Source of the DNA: Prorocentrum cordatum
Taxonomy: Eukaryota > Sar > Dinophyceae > Prorocentrales > Prorocentraceae
Assembly: GCA_963575745.1 (NCBI GenBank)
Contig: CAUYUJ010003603.1
Span: 245,140 to 309,139 of the forward strand
Direction: 5' to 3'
Length of the DNA stretch: 64,000 nucleotides
The notes beneath the pieces are model-generated. The model was not told the DNA's origin and searched no databases. It saw only the letters and a program-made list of their open reading frames with translations. Each line of letters starts with the position of its first letter. Positions within the stretch are counted from its first letter, which is position 1. This document shows, piece by piece, positions 18,377 through 29,080 of the stretch. A program made the translations under genes and the position numbers.

Positions 18377-20059
18377 TCATGTAAGAGTGTTGTTGTAGAA
18401 TTCTGGTGTTCTCGCAGTCGCATTCGGATTCGCAGTGGCAGTCGCAGTGGCAACATCAGCGGCAGTCGCAGTGGCACTGCCAGTAGTTGCAGTAGCAATA
18501 GCTACACTAGCAGCAGCAACAGCAGCAGCAGCAGCAGCAGTAATAGTAACAGTAGTAGTAGCAGTAGAAGTAGTAGTGATGGTAGTAGTGGTAACAGTGT
18601 AACGGGAGTGCAGCAGCCACCGCCACTCTGGGTGCTCCGGATGCTGAACGCTGGACGCGTGCAGCTGTTCGTACGGGATCAAAGGCCACCGCTGCCTGTA
18701 CCTGTCCACGTCCAGGAGCTTCTGCACGAGCTCCGGGGACTGCAAGTAGTACACCCCGCGGTGCTTCACCAGGGTCCGCGCGGGTCGCGCATTCGCCTCG
18801 CCCTCGGACAAGTCGTCCTGGTCGCTTGCAGGGCCCGCGCAGTGCTCGGATACACGGTCCTCCGGCACTGCGCCAAACAGGCTGAGTTTGTGGCGGTGCT
18901 CGAGGTAATCTTTCTGCGCACAGACTACGCAGGCTGCCTCGCATCGGTGTACTGCCTCGTTGCCCGAGAAGCGGTTGCCCTTGGTGCCCGGGTGACAGAA
19001 CTGTTGGAAGTGAGCAAAATTCTGCACCATGGGCCTCTTTTCCTGGGCGGCTATCTGCCTGCAGCTAGCCTCCGCCATCAGGAACAGCACCCGTTTGCGG
19101 TATTCCGCCTCGCCCGCGTGGTCCTGCTGCTTGCGCCGCGCAAAGCCTTCCTCTGTAAGAAAGTCGTAGTCGCAGAGCTGGCACGCGAGCGGCCCCGTCA
19201 TGACGGGGCGGTCGGAGAAGACGCGCAGCTGGTCCCCCTCCACCTCGCCGCGGGGAACGTAGCAGCTCTTCCCCGCGGGGGCGGCCGACGCCTTGCGCAC
19301 CCGCTCCGCGTACCGCTGCGCGAATTCCGTGTGTTGCGCAGAAAGGCTGGACACAAGCTCCTTGTAGGCGGCAAGGCGCCGCAGGATTGCCTTGGTCCGG
19401 ATGCCGTTCTCGAGCATGAGCAGGTCCTGGTCGATCCTGTTTTGCGCCTCCTCAGCGAACCCTTCCATGGGGTTTGGAAGGCCCTCCGCCTCCGCGATGC
19501 GAGTCTTTGTTGTGGCTTCGCTCTCCGCTTGCTTGAAGGCCTGGAGCTCGGCGTCCTGCTCCGGGGAGAACTGGTTGGCCTTCCGTGCTTGGACTTTCTC
19601 TGCCAGCTGCCGCTCTGCGAGGCTATGCCCGGCATGCTCTTTCGGGTGGCGGCCGAGGTCTCGCACTTGCTGCATGAGTTCCTCGGTCTTGTCTCGCTTT
19701 TGCTGCATGAGCTCCTCGGTCTTCTGCTTCCGCTTGAGCTCCTCGGTCTCCGTCTGCTGATCAGCACAGCCCAGGGCCCGCAGTTCATGCAAAATGTCTT
19801 TAGGGATGCGGTCGCGATGGTCCGAGAAACGTTTGGCCAACTTGTTTTCGGCCCGTTCTTGTTCGGACGTTCCTTTATTTCGCTTCGGTATCCGGCCGAA
19901 CTGCTTCACGTGCTCGACGAGCGTTTGCAGAGGACCGCTCAATGCAGCACGCTGAGGAGCAGCGCTGTTCCCTGCCGCAGGCTGAGGAGCACCGCTGTTC
20001 AATGCAGCAGGGTCAGGAGCACCGCCGCCAGATCGAGAACTATCAGCATGTCCTGGCAT
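18377..20059 (-). CDS. Helitron-like protein, N-terminal part, ended by a microsatellite
   Basis: 560 codons. Residues 1-43 are Ala/Pro/Gly-rich with short repeats. Two related ~50-residue segments follow at about 44-97 (LVEHVKQFGRIPKR) and 127-178 (LMQQVRDLGRHPKE). A charged helix lies between them, and a long helical stretch runs to 258. A C2H2-like finger starts at Cys293/Cys296, with Arg309 where the first His is expected and His314 present. Then CEAACVVCAQKDYLEHRH (373-390) and LLDVDRYRQRWPLIP to HPEWRWLLHSR (448-486). I recall the last blocks ahead of the Helitron helicase in dinoflagellate proteins. From residue 487 the frame is only Thr/Ala repeats from the microsatellite 18375-18604, so the replication-initiator and helicase parts are missing. 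It is probably a truncated, non-functional element gene. Confidence 0.55.
   Translation of the reverse strand: MPGHADSSRSGGGAPDPAALNSGAPQPAAGNSAAPQRAALSGPLQTLVEHVKQFGRIPKRNKGTSEQERAENKLAKRFSDHRDRIPKDILHELRALGCADQQTETEELKRKQKTEELMQQKRDKTEELMQQVRDLGRHPKEHAGHSLAERQLAEKVQARKANQFSPEQDAELQAFKQAESEATTKTRIAEAEGLPNPMEGFAEEAQNRIDQDLLMLENGIRTKAILRRLAAYKELVSSLSAQHTEFAQRYAERVRKASAAPAGKSCYVPRGEVEGDQLRVFSDRPVMTGPLACQLCDYDFLTEEGFARRKQQDHAGEAEYRKRVLFLMAEASCRQIAAQEKRPMVQNFAHFQQFCHPGTKGNRFSGNEAVHRCEAACVVCAQKDYLEHRHKLSLFGAVPEDRVSEHCAGPASDQDDLSEGEANARPARTLVKHRGVYYLQSPELVQKLLDVDRYRQRWPLIPYEQLHASSVQHPEHPEWRWLLHSRYTVTTTTITTTSTATTTVTITAAAAAAVAAASVAIATATTGSATATAADVATATATANPNATARTPEFYNNTLT
18410..18604. repeat. Interrupted trinucleotide/hexanucleotide microsatellite
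   Basis: Blocks of GCAGTGGCA-like units, then (AGC)n, then (AGT)n. It forms the artificial Thr/Ala C-terminus of the minus-strand frame 18377-20059. Confidence 0.9.
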
Positions 20060-20164
20060 TAAGGTGCGCAGTAGGCGCTGCGCAGTTCCTTTGACAGGAA
20101 ATCTTCGAAAGCAGGGCTGTAGCCAAGAAGGCTATTGGGACGATGATGATGATGATGAAGATGT

Positions 20165-20641
20165 TGAGTCTTGGAAGTCTGGGAAGTGGAAAAGCACGAA
20201 GTGGCGTACAGTTGGCTCCGGGCATTCAAAATGTGGCACGGGAGTGAATTTCTGGGAAGTGGAAGAGCACGAAGTGGCTTACAGTTGGCTCCGGGCATTC
20301 AAAATGTGGCACGGGAATCGTGTTCTGGGAGTTCCAAGAGCACAAAGTGGCCTACAGTTGGCTCCGGGCATCCACAATGTGGCCCGGGAATAGTGTTCTG
20401 GGAAGTCCAAGGTCACGAAGTGGCCTGCAGTTGGCTCCGGGCATTCAAAATGTGGCCCGGGAATGGAGTTCTGGGAAGTCGAAGAGCACGAAGTGGCCTA
20501 CAGTTGGCTCCGGGCATTCAAAATGTGGCCCGGGAATGGAGTTATGGGAGGTCGAAGAGCACGAAGTGGCCTACAGTTGGCTCCGGGCATTCAAAATGTG
20601 GCCCGGGAATGGAGTTATGGGAGGTCGAAGAGCACGAAGTG
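20165..20641 (+). repeat. 73-bp tandem repeat, about 6.5 units
   Basis: GTGGCCTACAGTTGGCTCCG begins at about 20201, 20274, 20347, 20420, 20493 and 20566, exactly 73 bp each time. The array ends in a cut unit at 20639. Units are 85-97% alike by eye, and the last three are nearly identical, as in recent expansion. 73 is not a multiple of three, so the same peptide (AYSWLRAFKMW) appears in turn in all three frames; it is not a gene. Confidence 0.95.
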
Positions 20642-20884
20642 TGCGACTGTTTGCTTAAAACGAGCCCGGCCCTGAGCCCGGCCCTCGCTGTCCGGATGCC
20701 GCCCTGACCTCCCTTCTGAGTCATCAGATGCTTTCTTTTGGCACCAGTAGAAACCTATCAGTCTTCGCTGTTAGGTAAAAACAGCGAAACCCGAAACACA
20801 TAGCTTTCTTGTGGCTCATGAGCACAAGCGGCGCAAGGCTTCTTCACATGTTTTTGAAATATTCACAGGGGGCGGGCAAACTGT

Positions 20885-22010
20885 GACTCGGCTTGGCCTG
20901 TCTAGCCATGGCGCAACTCAGACAGCGGACGTTGGGCGTGGGCAACCCATGGCGCAGCCTGGGAATACTGGACCAGCCCGCGATCCGGTCGGGCGCACGC
21001 ACCCGATGACGCATTTTAGACCGAGCGGGTCGAAAAAGTTAACGGCGAATCACCGCCGCCTTTTGCGTTTTGGAAACGCCCATATGGCCTCACGTTGGGC
21101 CGAAGCTTGGGCAAGCTGTTGGACCACGTGTTGCCCCAGCCGTTGTGAAACCCCTCATGCCTGCAGGGGCAAGCAGTGCGTTGGCTGGGCATGCGCAAAT
21201 TATGGCGAAGCTTGGGGCACAACCTAGGGCTTTGCGGACCAAACCGTAATCCGGGCGTACGCACAATACACATACATACATACATATATATATACATATA
21301 TATATATACATATACACACATATATATACATATACATCTATATACATATATATATATAACATTTATGACACACACATATTCATAATCATGGCGCACTTCA
21401 GGCAGAGCGGGTCAAACCGCGATTTGGCCGGTCGTGCCCAAACGATTGCGTTTCGCGACGCACTATAGGCGTTGCGGACCAAGCCGTATTTCGGCTATGC
21501 GCAAAATGTTGTGTTTTTTCGGCAAAGCAGAGTTGACTGTGGCTCGGGCGTGTGCATTTTATGGCGGCCCAATCGTGAACGTGTCTTGGGTCCGACTTGT
21601 GATTCGGTTGGGCAGCGCCATGCCGTGCCGCGTGCAGAGCAACGCCGTGCAGCACCGTGTCTTTGCACATGTTGTTTAAGTCTCACGGTGGGGCGAGGTC
21701 AGAATGGGGACCGAAAGAACCAAACCGTATTTTGGCCGGGCGGCCGTAACCTATGGCGCAACATGGACAAATCAAAACCAAATTGCGATTCGGTTGGATT
21801 TGCGCACTCCATGGCGCAATTGTGCCAGAGTGGGCAAATCCTGGATTCGGTCGAAATTACAAGACTTTGACGCAATCCACGCCCAGCGGATCGACACTTG
21901 GTTTGGTTTGTATGGTTTGCACACTCTATGGCGCACTTCAGACGTAGCGGACCCAGTCGTGATTCGGATTTTCGTGACGTACAGTGTTTTTTGCAATGTG
22001 TTCGGGTTCT
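20885..22010 (+). repeat. Diverged satellite with TATGGCGCA / CCGTGATTCGG boxes
   Basis: Scattered copies of CTATGGCGCAACTT-like, CAGAGCGGACCAAACCG-like and GTGATTCGGTTGG-like boxes follow each other in the same order. They lie at 20911, 20950, 21195, 21389, 21470, 21557, 21750, 21810 and 21927. Spacing is irregular. A (TA)n/(CA)n tract (21265-21360) interrupts it. Frames here are short. Confidence 0.55.
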
Positions 22011-23385
22011 TTTGGGGGGGATTGTTGGAGCGTTCTGCTTGAAACCGGACTACCCGTGGTAAGTAGATGGGTGGGTCAATCACCGTGAGATTTGTTGCCC
22101 ACTGGGTGGTCTAGTTTGCTTGGCGTATTATCATGAAAGGAAGGGCACGCGGTGAGAATTTCATGTGGGGGGCGATGTTCGCGGGAGCTCTTGGAGAGAG
22201 GTGGGAGAACGTGTGGTAGGAGTGTCGCAACAAGGAATCAGGGAGTTCGGTGTAGTTTCTGCGGCACCATGAAGGGGAAGAGCAAGCGAGGCAGACAGAT
22301 GCATAATATGAGCGGGATCGGTTCTCGACAACCCGGACAGTTGAATCAAAGGCAGATCGAGGAGGGGATGTGAAGCCGACGAGATGGGTTGTGTCACCAA
22401 GGTGTATTGGTAACAACGCGATGAAGTGCATGCGATCATATACAATGAGGATGAGTGGGACCAGCACGAGTAGGGGGTCGGAAGGGGAGAAGCAGGGGAG
22501 TAGGAGGGGGAGCACGAGCACCCGACAATGACGACGATTGGGACGATATCGACAATGCATTGGATTGTATGCGCGAGACAGTTCGAGCCAGAGTGTGATG
22601 AACCAGTGAAGAGCTCAAATGGTGCGTTTCAGAGCTCGGGAGCAGGCGAGCAAACAGCAGGCGTGGAGGAGGGGGACGAGGAGGGATAGGGGCGGAAGGA
22701 GGAAGGAGAGGAGGAAGCTGAGGAAGAGCGGGAGGGGAGGAAACGCTGGTAGAGAAGGGGGACCAACAGGGAGCATCGAGGCGAGCGGTTGTCGTATAGA
22801 AGAAGTGTGTGTGTGTGTGAGCATCCATTGTGATCAGGTTTTTGTCTAAACTTGTGAACGAGTCGGTGACCATGGAGCTGAAGAATGGTACTTGTGTGCA
22901 GGCGGCGCGGCCTCAGTGCTCTTCTCGTCATGCGTGCATGCCCCCATTTCCTAACAGGCAGAGCGTCCAACATAATCCGAGTGATTGCGCAGTTCGTGAC
23001 GGTGTTGCGGCGGCCTTTTGATCAGACCACCCCTGTGATTTCAATCTGCCGATTCTCTCACGCGCTCCGGGTTGGAAAGGCACTTGTTTCTTTCCCAGAC
23101 GCAGACCAGCCAGGCTATTCTTAGCGAGGAGGTGCACGATGCAACCCCGAGTTGGAGATCGAAGAATCATCAAGCGAGACGCCGAAAACCAGCCCCACCA
23201 CTCGGGGGATATAAATACACCCATACAGCCATTCCCTGGATCTTTCCCAGGCTGCATCCTGACCAAGACTGCAAGGCGAGTCCAGCTGTGGTGGTGAGGG
23301 CCCTATGGGGAGCGCCAAAGATGCGAAGCCGAGGGGAGGGCGTATCGGTATTGGTACGGCTTTATCTTCTGATCCACGCCACCAT
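22011..23385. other. No gene seen
   Basis: Positions 22625-22770 are purine-rich (GGA/GAG). A GGGGGATATAAATAC string at about 23204 looks like a TATA box but has no gene after it. Nothing else is supportable. Confidence 0.6.
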
Positions 23386-23393
23386 TGCTAGCT

Positions 23394-23552
23394 TTAAGTC
23401 GGGTCTGTCCCTCTACAGGAGAATATTCAAATATTGTCAAAAAAGTCAGGTGATGATTTTTTGAGTATTTTTGAATATATGTTTGCGTATTGGTTGACTA
23501 TTGTTTTGTTTTCGTCCAAAATGCGCTTGTGGGGGGGACATGCCCGACCTAA
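23394..23552. mobile_element. TIR-B element, copy 1 (159 bp) with 8-bp target duplication
   Basis: Left end TTAAGTCGGGTCTGTCC; the right end, read inverted, is TTAGGTCGGGCATGTCC, so the 17-bp terminal inverted repeats differ at 3 positions. TGCTAGCT stands directly on both sides (23386-23393 and 23553-23560), an exact 8-bp target duplication. The interior is AT-rich and non-coding. An 8-bp duplication is usual for hAT transposons, but the termini do not look like typical hAT ends, so the superfamily is open. Confidence 0.88.
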
Positions 23553-23560
23553 TGCTAGCT

Positions 23561-24269
23561 GACGACGACGAGGGTGTTGGTGTCATTTCTTTTCGTCATG
23601 CCCAGAGGGCCTACGTAGGAGGTCGTCACCCGCCCTGTGCTCGCCCCAGCTGCGCTTCTTCTCTCGGCGTATCCGCGGACGACTTGTTCACACCGCACCG
23701 CGTTGGCCTTTCCCGAGGCGTAGTCGATCCTCGCCCCAGGAATGTTACGGTGCACAGTTTACCGGCCCCCAGAGCCGAACAAGCATGCATTGGTGATCGT
23801 TTTTTATTTCGTTTTGCCGATCGCCGCGGGCCCCTCCCTCCTTCCCTCCCCCAGAGTAGATCTTGGCTGTTTCTTGGCGCCTGTTTCGAGCGGGTGGAGT
23901 CTCCCCCAGAGGCCGCACTCTTACAAACAGTCACATTAAGGCGAGGACTGGAGCCAGACCAGCCCCTCCTCTTCCCCCCGTGCCGCCCAATGTCGAAACG
24001 CAGAATCAAAAAACGCTCACCTGTGCCGCGTCGGAGCGGGGCCTGAAGGGAGCCAAAGCATGATACGGTGCATAGGCGCCGTTCTCGTAGCGTACGCTTC
24101 GTCGTCGTCCTTTGCGTCGCCGTCGCCGCCGTCGTCCCGCATCGTCCTCGTCCCGCGGCGTCCCTTTCGGCGCGCCCCTCCTTGGCGTAGTTCGTAGATG
24201 TTCGTTTGGGGGACCTTCCTGGGGCCCACCCATGGAATCTTTACGGCCCTTCACATGCAACAATTCGTA
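23561..24269. other. No gene seen
   Basis: Frames up to 181 codons (23501-24046, plus) overlap equally long frames on the other strand and show no motif. Positions 24100-24170 have CGTCGCCGTCGCCGCCGTCG-like triplets. Confidence 0.55.
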
Positions 24270-25190
24270 CGCGAAGGATGACGTCCAACATTGGACTGGC
24301 ACGCATAGATACGCACGTGCGTTGGCGCATGTAGGCCCCAATGAGTGCCCGACGTATGGCCGGCGGACGCTCCACGCGCAAAAATACGTCGGCGGAGAAG
24401 GTATCCAGCATGCGTTCGGCACGCGTGCGGTGGGCACGTGCTTTCACACGTGTATGTGCCAAGGGGATATCCAACATGCGGCCAGCGGGTCCGCGAAGAG
24501 GGGCGTTTGTCACGCGTCCGTTTGGATTTTTTCTGCGCGTGCAGTCCTCCTAGAACTGTATGTCCGTGGAGAGGTGTGTAGAACATGCGAAGATGCGTTT
24601 GGCACGCTTGCAGCTGGCACGTGTTTTCACTTGTGAGGCCCCCCCAGGGGGGGGGGTCCAAAATGCGGCTGGCGGATCCTGCACATGTAAGAACGTTGCC
24701 CGCAGGGTGTGTGGAACATGCGTCTGGCACGTTTGCATCTGTCACGTGCTTTCATTAGTTAAGGCCTCCAGTGGGGTGTCCAACATGCGCCCAGCGGATT
24801 TTGCACACATGAAGGTAGGTGCGTGAACTGGGTGTGTGGAACATGCGCCTGGCACGTGTGCATTTGGCATGAGTTGTGCCACGGGAGGGGCGGGGGGCAA
24901 CATGCGGTTGTCTGCTTTTGCACATGCCCGAGTGGTGGCATCAGAACGCGTTCTTACCTATGCAATCGCACGTCAGTTGTTGCATAGGTAAGACTAAGAT
25001 GCCGAGCGGTAGTATCTAACATGGATCTAGCACACGAACGTTTGGCACGTGAGAACGTGCGCAGGCCCTCTGGGAAGGTATCCAGCATTGGGTTGGCGGC
25101 TTCTTCACACGTCAAAGTGCGTCCGCGGAAGGAAGGGTAGCCAACATGTTTCTGTCACGCGTGCGTTTGGCACGTGTTTCCACATGTGTT
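24270..25190 (+). repeat. Composite satellite, period ~124 bp
   Basis: Two half-units alternate. Half A is GAACATGCGTCTGGCACGT plus GCATTTGGCACGTG plus TTTCACA. Half B is CCAACATGCGGCCAGCGGAT plus TGCACACATGAAGG. A-type starts at about 24590, 24714 and 24838 are 124 bp apart; further A copies are near 24404, 25018 and 25140. B copies are near 24470, 24658, 24780, 24898 and 25084. ACATGCG and CACGTG palindromic cores recur throughout. Non-coding. Confidence 0.75.
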
Positions 25191-25259
25191 CGCCCAGTGC
25201 GGCAGCCGCTTGGCGGAGTGCGAGCGGTTGAAGCGAGGCGCCGCATCGCCACCTCCGAA

Positions 25260-25475
25260 GAAAAGGAACGATGCGGAAGAGCGGGAAGGAGGCTTGGAAG
25301 ATGGAGAGGAACATGAGAGAGGAGGGAGCAGGAGAGGAGCAGGAGGCAGGAGGAAGAGGATTGAGAGGGCGGAGGACGAGGAAGAAGAGGGGGAAACAGA
25401 AGAGGGAGAGAGGAGGAAGGAGGAAGCGAAGGGATACGGATTGGGAGGAGGCGGGGATGAAGAGAGGGAGGAGTG
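25260..25475 (+). repeat. Purine-rich GGA/GAG tract
   Basis: About 215 bp almost free of pyrimidines on the plus strand; its Glu/Arg/Gly-rich frames are not genes. Confidence 0.85.
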
Positions 25476-25619
25476 TTGGAAATGTATACCCTTATCAATG
25501 TTGAAATGCGTACTTCATGACATCAGACCGCTGAATAGCACTGTACAGCAGGAAACATAAGCACATCACGACGCAGCATAACATAACATATTACATCACA
25601 GCGGGGCACAACACACGCT

Positions 25620-25850
25620 GGTGCGCTGTTGTAACGTTCGCAGGCCCAATGTGGTGTCCACATGCATGTTGTAGCAGTCGCGGGCTAACGTGGCGTAGCG
25701 CTCGCAGGCGTGGCGCTCGCAGGGACGCCGTGGTGCTCACGGGCATGTTGTGGAGCTCGCAGACTAGTGTTGTGCCCACAGGCGCACAATTGGTGCTCGC
25801 AGGCACGCGCTTGCGGGGCACTGGCGTGGACGGGCGCGTTGTTGTGTATG
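25620..25850 (+). repeat. Degenerate ~22-bp minisatellite, array 1
   Basis: About ten units of TGGTGCTCGCAGGCATGTTG-like sequence. The same minisatellite resumes at 26425-26600, on the far side of the TIR-A copy at 26018-26236. Confidence 0.7.
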
Positions 25851-26017
25851 CACGTGGTGGTCGCAGTCGTCTTTGGTATTGGCAAGATTTATGTCCTTCG
25901 CCGTGAGGTCTACGCAAGAGCTTTGTGCTGCGCGCTGGCACATCGAGGGGGGCTCGAGCACGAGTCGGCACCATAAGGGTCATCAACTCTCCGTTCTCCC
26001 CGCCTCCTCCATCCGTC

Positions 26018-26236
26018 TGTGCCTCTCAAATGGGGTCCGAGTAGATGGGGTCGGAGGATAGCGCCGCATCGTCGATGCATCGCCCATGCGGCTCGATGTG
26101 AAGCTTGATTTGATCCGCTGGCGTCGCCGATGCACCGCCAGCATCGGCGATGTATCGCTGATGCATCGGAGATGCATCGGCGATGCGGTGTGATCCTCCG
26201 ACCCCATCTACTCGGACCTCATCTAGGAGGCCTCTA
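26018..26236. mobile_element. TIR-A element, copy 2 (219 bp) with 7-bp target duplication
   Basis: Same design as copy 1. The left arm has GGGGTCCGAGTAGATGGGGT and GTCGGAGGAT, and the right arm has ATCCTCCGACCCCATCTACT followed by CGGACCTCATCTAGGAGGCC. The centre is a run of GCATCG/CGATGC boxes. ATCCGTC stands on both sides (26011-26017, 26237-26243). Its arms match each other better than those of copy 1. No transposase gene. Confidence 0.85.
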
Positions 26237-26424
26237 ATCCGTCGTCCCTCCCTCCCCCTCCCTCCGTCGACCGAGGGGCACCAGGGCCTCATTCGAGGAC
26301 AAGCACTAGAAGTGCAGTCAACCCTATCGGATGGGCGTTCGGCTGTTCAGCCGCATCCTCCTCCATCGTTCCCGCCTCTCCTCCATCTCTCCCTCCATCC
26401 GTCTCATCCGCCTTCTCCCAGGCA

Positions 26425-26600
26425 AGTGTGGTGCTCATTCTGTTGGTCACAGGCATTGCGATGGTGCTCGCAGGCTGCTGGTACTCACAGGCACCGTGCA
26501 AGTGCTCGCAGGCATTGTGTGGTGCTCTCAGTCTCACAGGCGCATTGCTCGCGCTCGCAGGCATAGTATGGTGCCCGCAGGCTCTTGCGAGATGTGTAGG
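26425..26600 (+). repeat. Degenerate ~22-bp minisatellite, array 2
   Basis: Units such as GATGGTGCTCGCAGGC and AGTGCTCGCAGGCATTGTG, like array 1. Confidence 0.7.
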
Positions 26601-27239
26601 GTCCAGCGTGCTGTTGTACTTGTATACATTGGGTGCGCGGATGTATACGTGGAGCTGTTGAGAGCAAACTCGTCGTCGACGCGGCCGTCGTCGTCGTCGT
26701 CGTGTTCGTCGTCGTCCGCTTCGTGCCCGCACAGGGCGGGGGGGGGGAGGTGACGCACCTTTGCCGCGCCTGAGGGTCCGCTGTTAGGCGATCACGCGCG
26801 TTCGGTCACCCATCTGGTCGGGGTGCACGCTGGCTGGGTGCCTTGACATCGTCGTCTGCTTTGTCGTCCGCGTCGTGTCCACACGGGGAGGGCAATAACG
26901 TACATCGGGGTGCCCCGGATGGGTGCGTCGCGTTTTCCCACCCCCAAAGACGTCCGCTTCGCAAAGAGAAGACGCCCGATGACGAGGAGGAGGTCTTCGG
27001 CTCGAGTCTCGAGCCTGGTCATCTTCGAATTTGCCCTCGTCCGCTTGCTCGCGCCAGTGTTCCTGGTCCTCGTTGTCCTTTCCTCGTCATGCTCCTGCCA
27101 TGCGCCTTTTCACGCACCAGCACCAGCTCGGCCATCAGAAGGTATCGTGTTCATGCTGCTGCGAGGCGGTTGGAGGGAGAGGGTCGAGGAGGAAGAGGGG
27201 AAGCAGGTGGAGGGTCTCTCCGAAGGGTTTAGGCGACCC
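26601..27239. other. No gene seen
   Basis: Positions 26670-26720 hold (GTC)n-like triplets. A plus frame (26910-27473) has a hydrophobic stretch (LVIFEFALVRLLAPVFLVLV) but runs into microsatellite on its 3' side and has no recognisable family. Confidence 0.5.
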
Positions 27240-27380
27240 GTCCTCCTCCTCCTCCTCCTCCTCCTCCTCCTCCTCCACCGTCTCTTCCCTCCTCCCTCCT
27301 CCTCATCCATCTTTTCCTCCCCCTCCACCTCCTCATCTTCCTCCTCCTCCTCCTCCTCCTCCTCCTCCTCCTCCTCCTCT
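27240..27380 (+). repeat. (CTC)n pyrimidine tract
   Basis: About 140 bp of CTC/TCC triplets. It yields a poly-Leu, poly-Ser or poly-Pro translation depending on frame. Confidence 0.95.
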
Positions 27381-27944
27381 TCTTCGGGTCGCCTACGGCC
27401 CCAGGGGAAACCGTGCAGAAGCAGGACGTTGAAGATGACGGAGAAGGAGGGGGAGCAGGGAGGGCCAGCGTGAACCCAATACGCATCATTGATGTTTCGC
27501 TTAACTTTCCTTCAAAGTTTATTATTCGTAGGTCCCTGCGTGAACTTATGCTCGCTGCGGGGAATGCACCATTGCAAGGCAGCCGTCTGAGCATCCTGAC
27601 TCGTGCCAAGACTTCATTCCTGTGTTCTCAACGCCGCGAATCAGCGTGGCTGTCGTACCCCGACAGTCCTAAGTCAACGACATGTCTGGGACTTCGCAGC
27701 GCAGATCCACGTGCTGAAGAGGAGCCGCCCTTCCGCCCGCAACACTGCTGCAACGTGCAAAGACGACGGTGCCGCCCTCCACCCGTGAAGCCGTTGCACG
27801 TGTCAAGCTTCGGGGTCATCATTGGTTGGGGCAGTCTCGGGCGACACGCCGGGCCCACCTTGCCGACGCGACCGGGGGCGGCGACGGGGAGGAGTTGGCC
27901 CTGAAGAAAGGGGGTGGATAGGCAGGGCGACGAACAGGATGGGG
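27381..27944. other. No gene seen
   Basis: Mixed-composition sequence; plus frame 27413-27904 (163 codons) has no recognisable motif and is opposed by minus frames. Confidence 0.5.
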
Positions 27945-28420
27945 GAGATGGATGAGGAGGAGGAGGAGGAGAAGGGAGGAGAAGGAGGAGAAAGGAGTGA
28001 AGACCGAGGAGGAACAGGAGGAGGAGGAGGAGAAGGAGGAGGAGGGGGAGGCGATGAGGAGGACGAGGAGGAACAGCAGAAGCAGTAGGAGCGGGAGGGA
28101 GACGAGGAGGAACGAGCCGGCGGATGAGGCGGGGAAAGAGGACGAGTCAGGAGGGTGACTCAGGAGGAGGGGGCGTCCAGAGGAGTAGGGGGAGGAGTCA
28201 GGATCAGGAGGAGGATGAGGTGTCAGGAGTTATGTGGTGGAGGCGCAGCAGCAGCAGCAGCAGCAGCAGCACGGGGAGAGAAATTGGTGAGGGAAGAAAG
28301 GAAAGAGAAGCATGAGGAGGAACAGCGGAGGTTGGCGAGCAGGAAGGGGTGGTTGGAGAATGAGGAGGTGGCGGGGGCGGGGGGGAGGGGGGCAGAGCTA
28401 GCCCACCTCGAGCGCAGTTG
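27945..28420 (+). repeat. Purine-rich (GGA)n region with (GCA)n at 28242-28271
   Basis: Mostly GAGGAG/GGAAGG purine sequence. A (GCA)n run of about ten triplets lies inside it. Confidence 0.85.
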
Positions 28421-28779
28421 TGCCCATTGAGAGACGGTCGTCGTGTCCGTCCGTCGTCGCCATTGTATGTATCGCCCCTCGTCGTCGTCGTCGCCGTCGT
28501 CGGTTTTGTCACCGTCGTCGTCGCCACGCCTTTTCCCCCCTCCCCCGCTTACTCTCCATGCCCGTTACAGAGGACTTATGTGCGATTCTGGGCGCGCTGG
28601 CCCTTTTATTTACCCGCCTGCGCGCGCTCGCTAATTTGTTTACAGCGCCTGGGCCAGGGCACCATCACTGGAGTGGATGCGTCCATGAACACTCACCTCA
28701 AGCAGGTGAAGGTCACAGTGAGGCTGCGCCACTAGGAGAAAGAGGATGAGGATCCAGGCTGCAAGTGTTGGTGTTGGCT

Positions 28780-29080
28780 GCGTAGGCCGCAGTCTGCGAA
28801 GAAGGGAGGAAGGGGGCTCGACGATCGAAAGATCGAACGAAGGACCACGAAGACCGAGGGTCCGAGGAGGAGGAGGAGGACGACGACAAGAAAGGAGGGA
28901 GAGAGGAATGGAGGGAGGGAGGGAGGATGAGAAGGAGGAGGAGGAGGTGGGAGGAGGCTGGACCACGAAGACCAAGCGCACGCCGGGGCGAGGGCCCGAG
29001 TAGGAGAAAAGAGGAGGGAGGAGGAGGAGGAGGAAGGAGGGAGGAGGGAGGGAGGGGGGAAGGCGGCGGCGCCATCGACG
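28780..29080 (+). repeat. Purine-rich (GGA/GGGA)n region
   Basis: About 300 bp dominated by GAGGAGG and GGGAGG. The stretch 28421-28779 before it includes (GTC)n at 28478-28530 and no gene. Confidence 0.85.

Noticed and set aside
20165-20641. Regular direct repeats resembling a CRISPR array
   Set aside because: 73-bp units are contiguous without variable spacers, no cas genes, and the genome is eukaryotic.
23200-23220. GGGGGATATAAATAC as a TATA promoter
   Set aside because: No gene downstream, and dinoflagellates are not known to use canonical TATA boxes.
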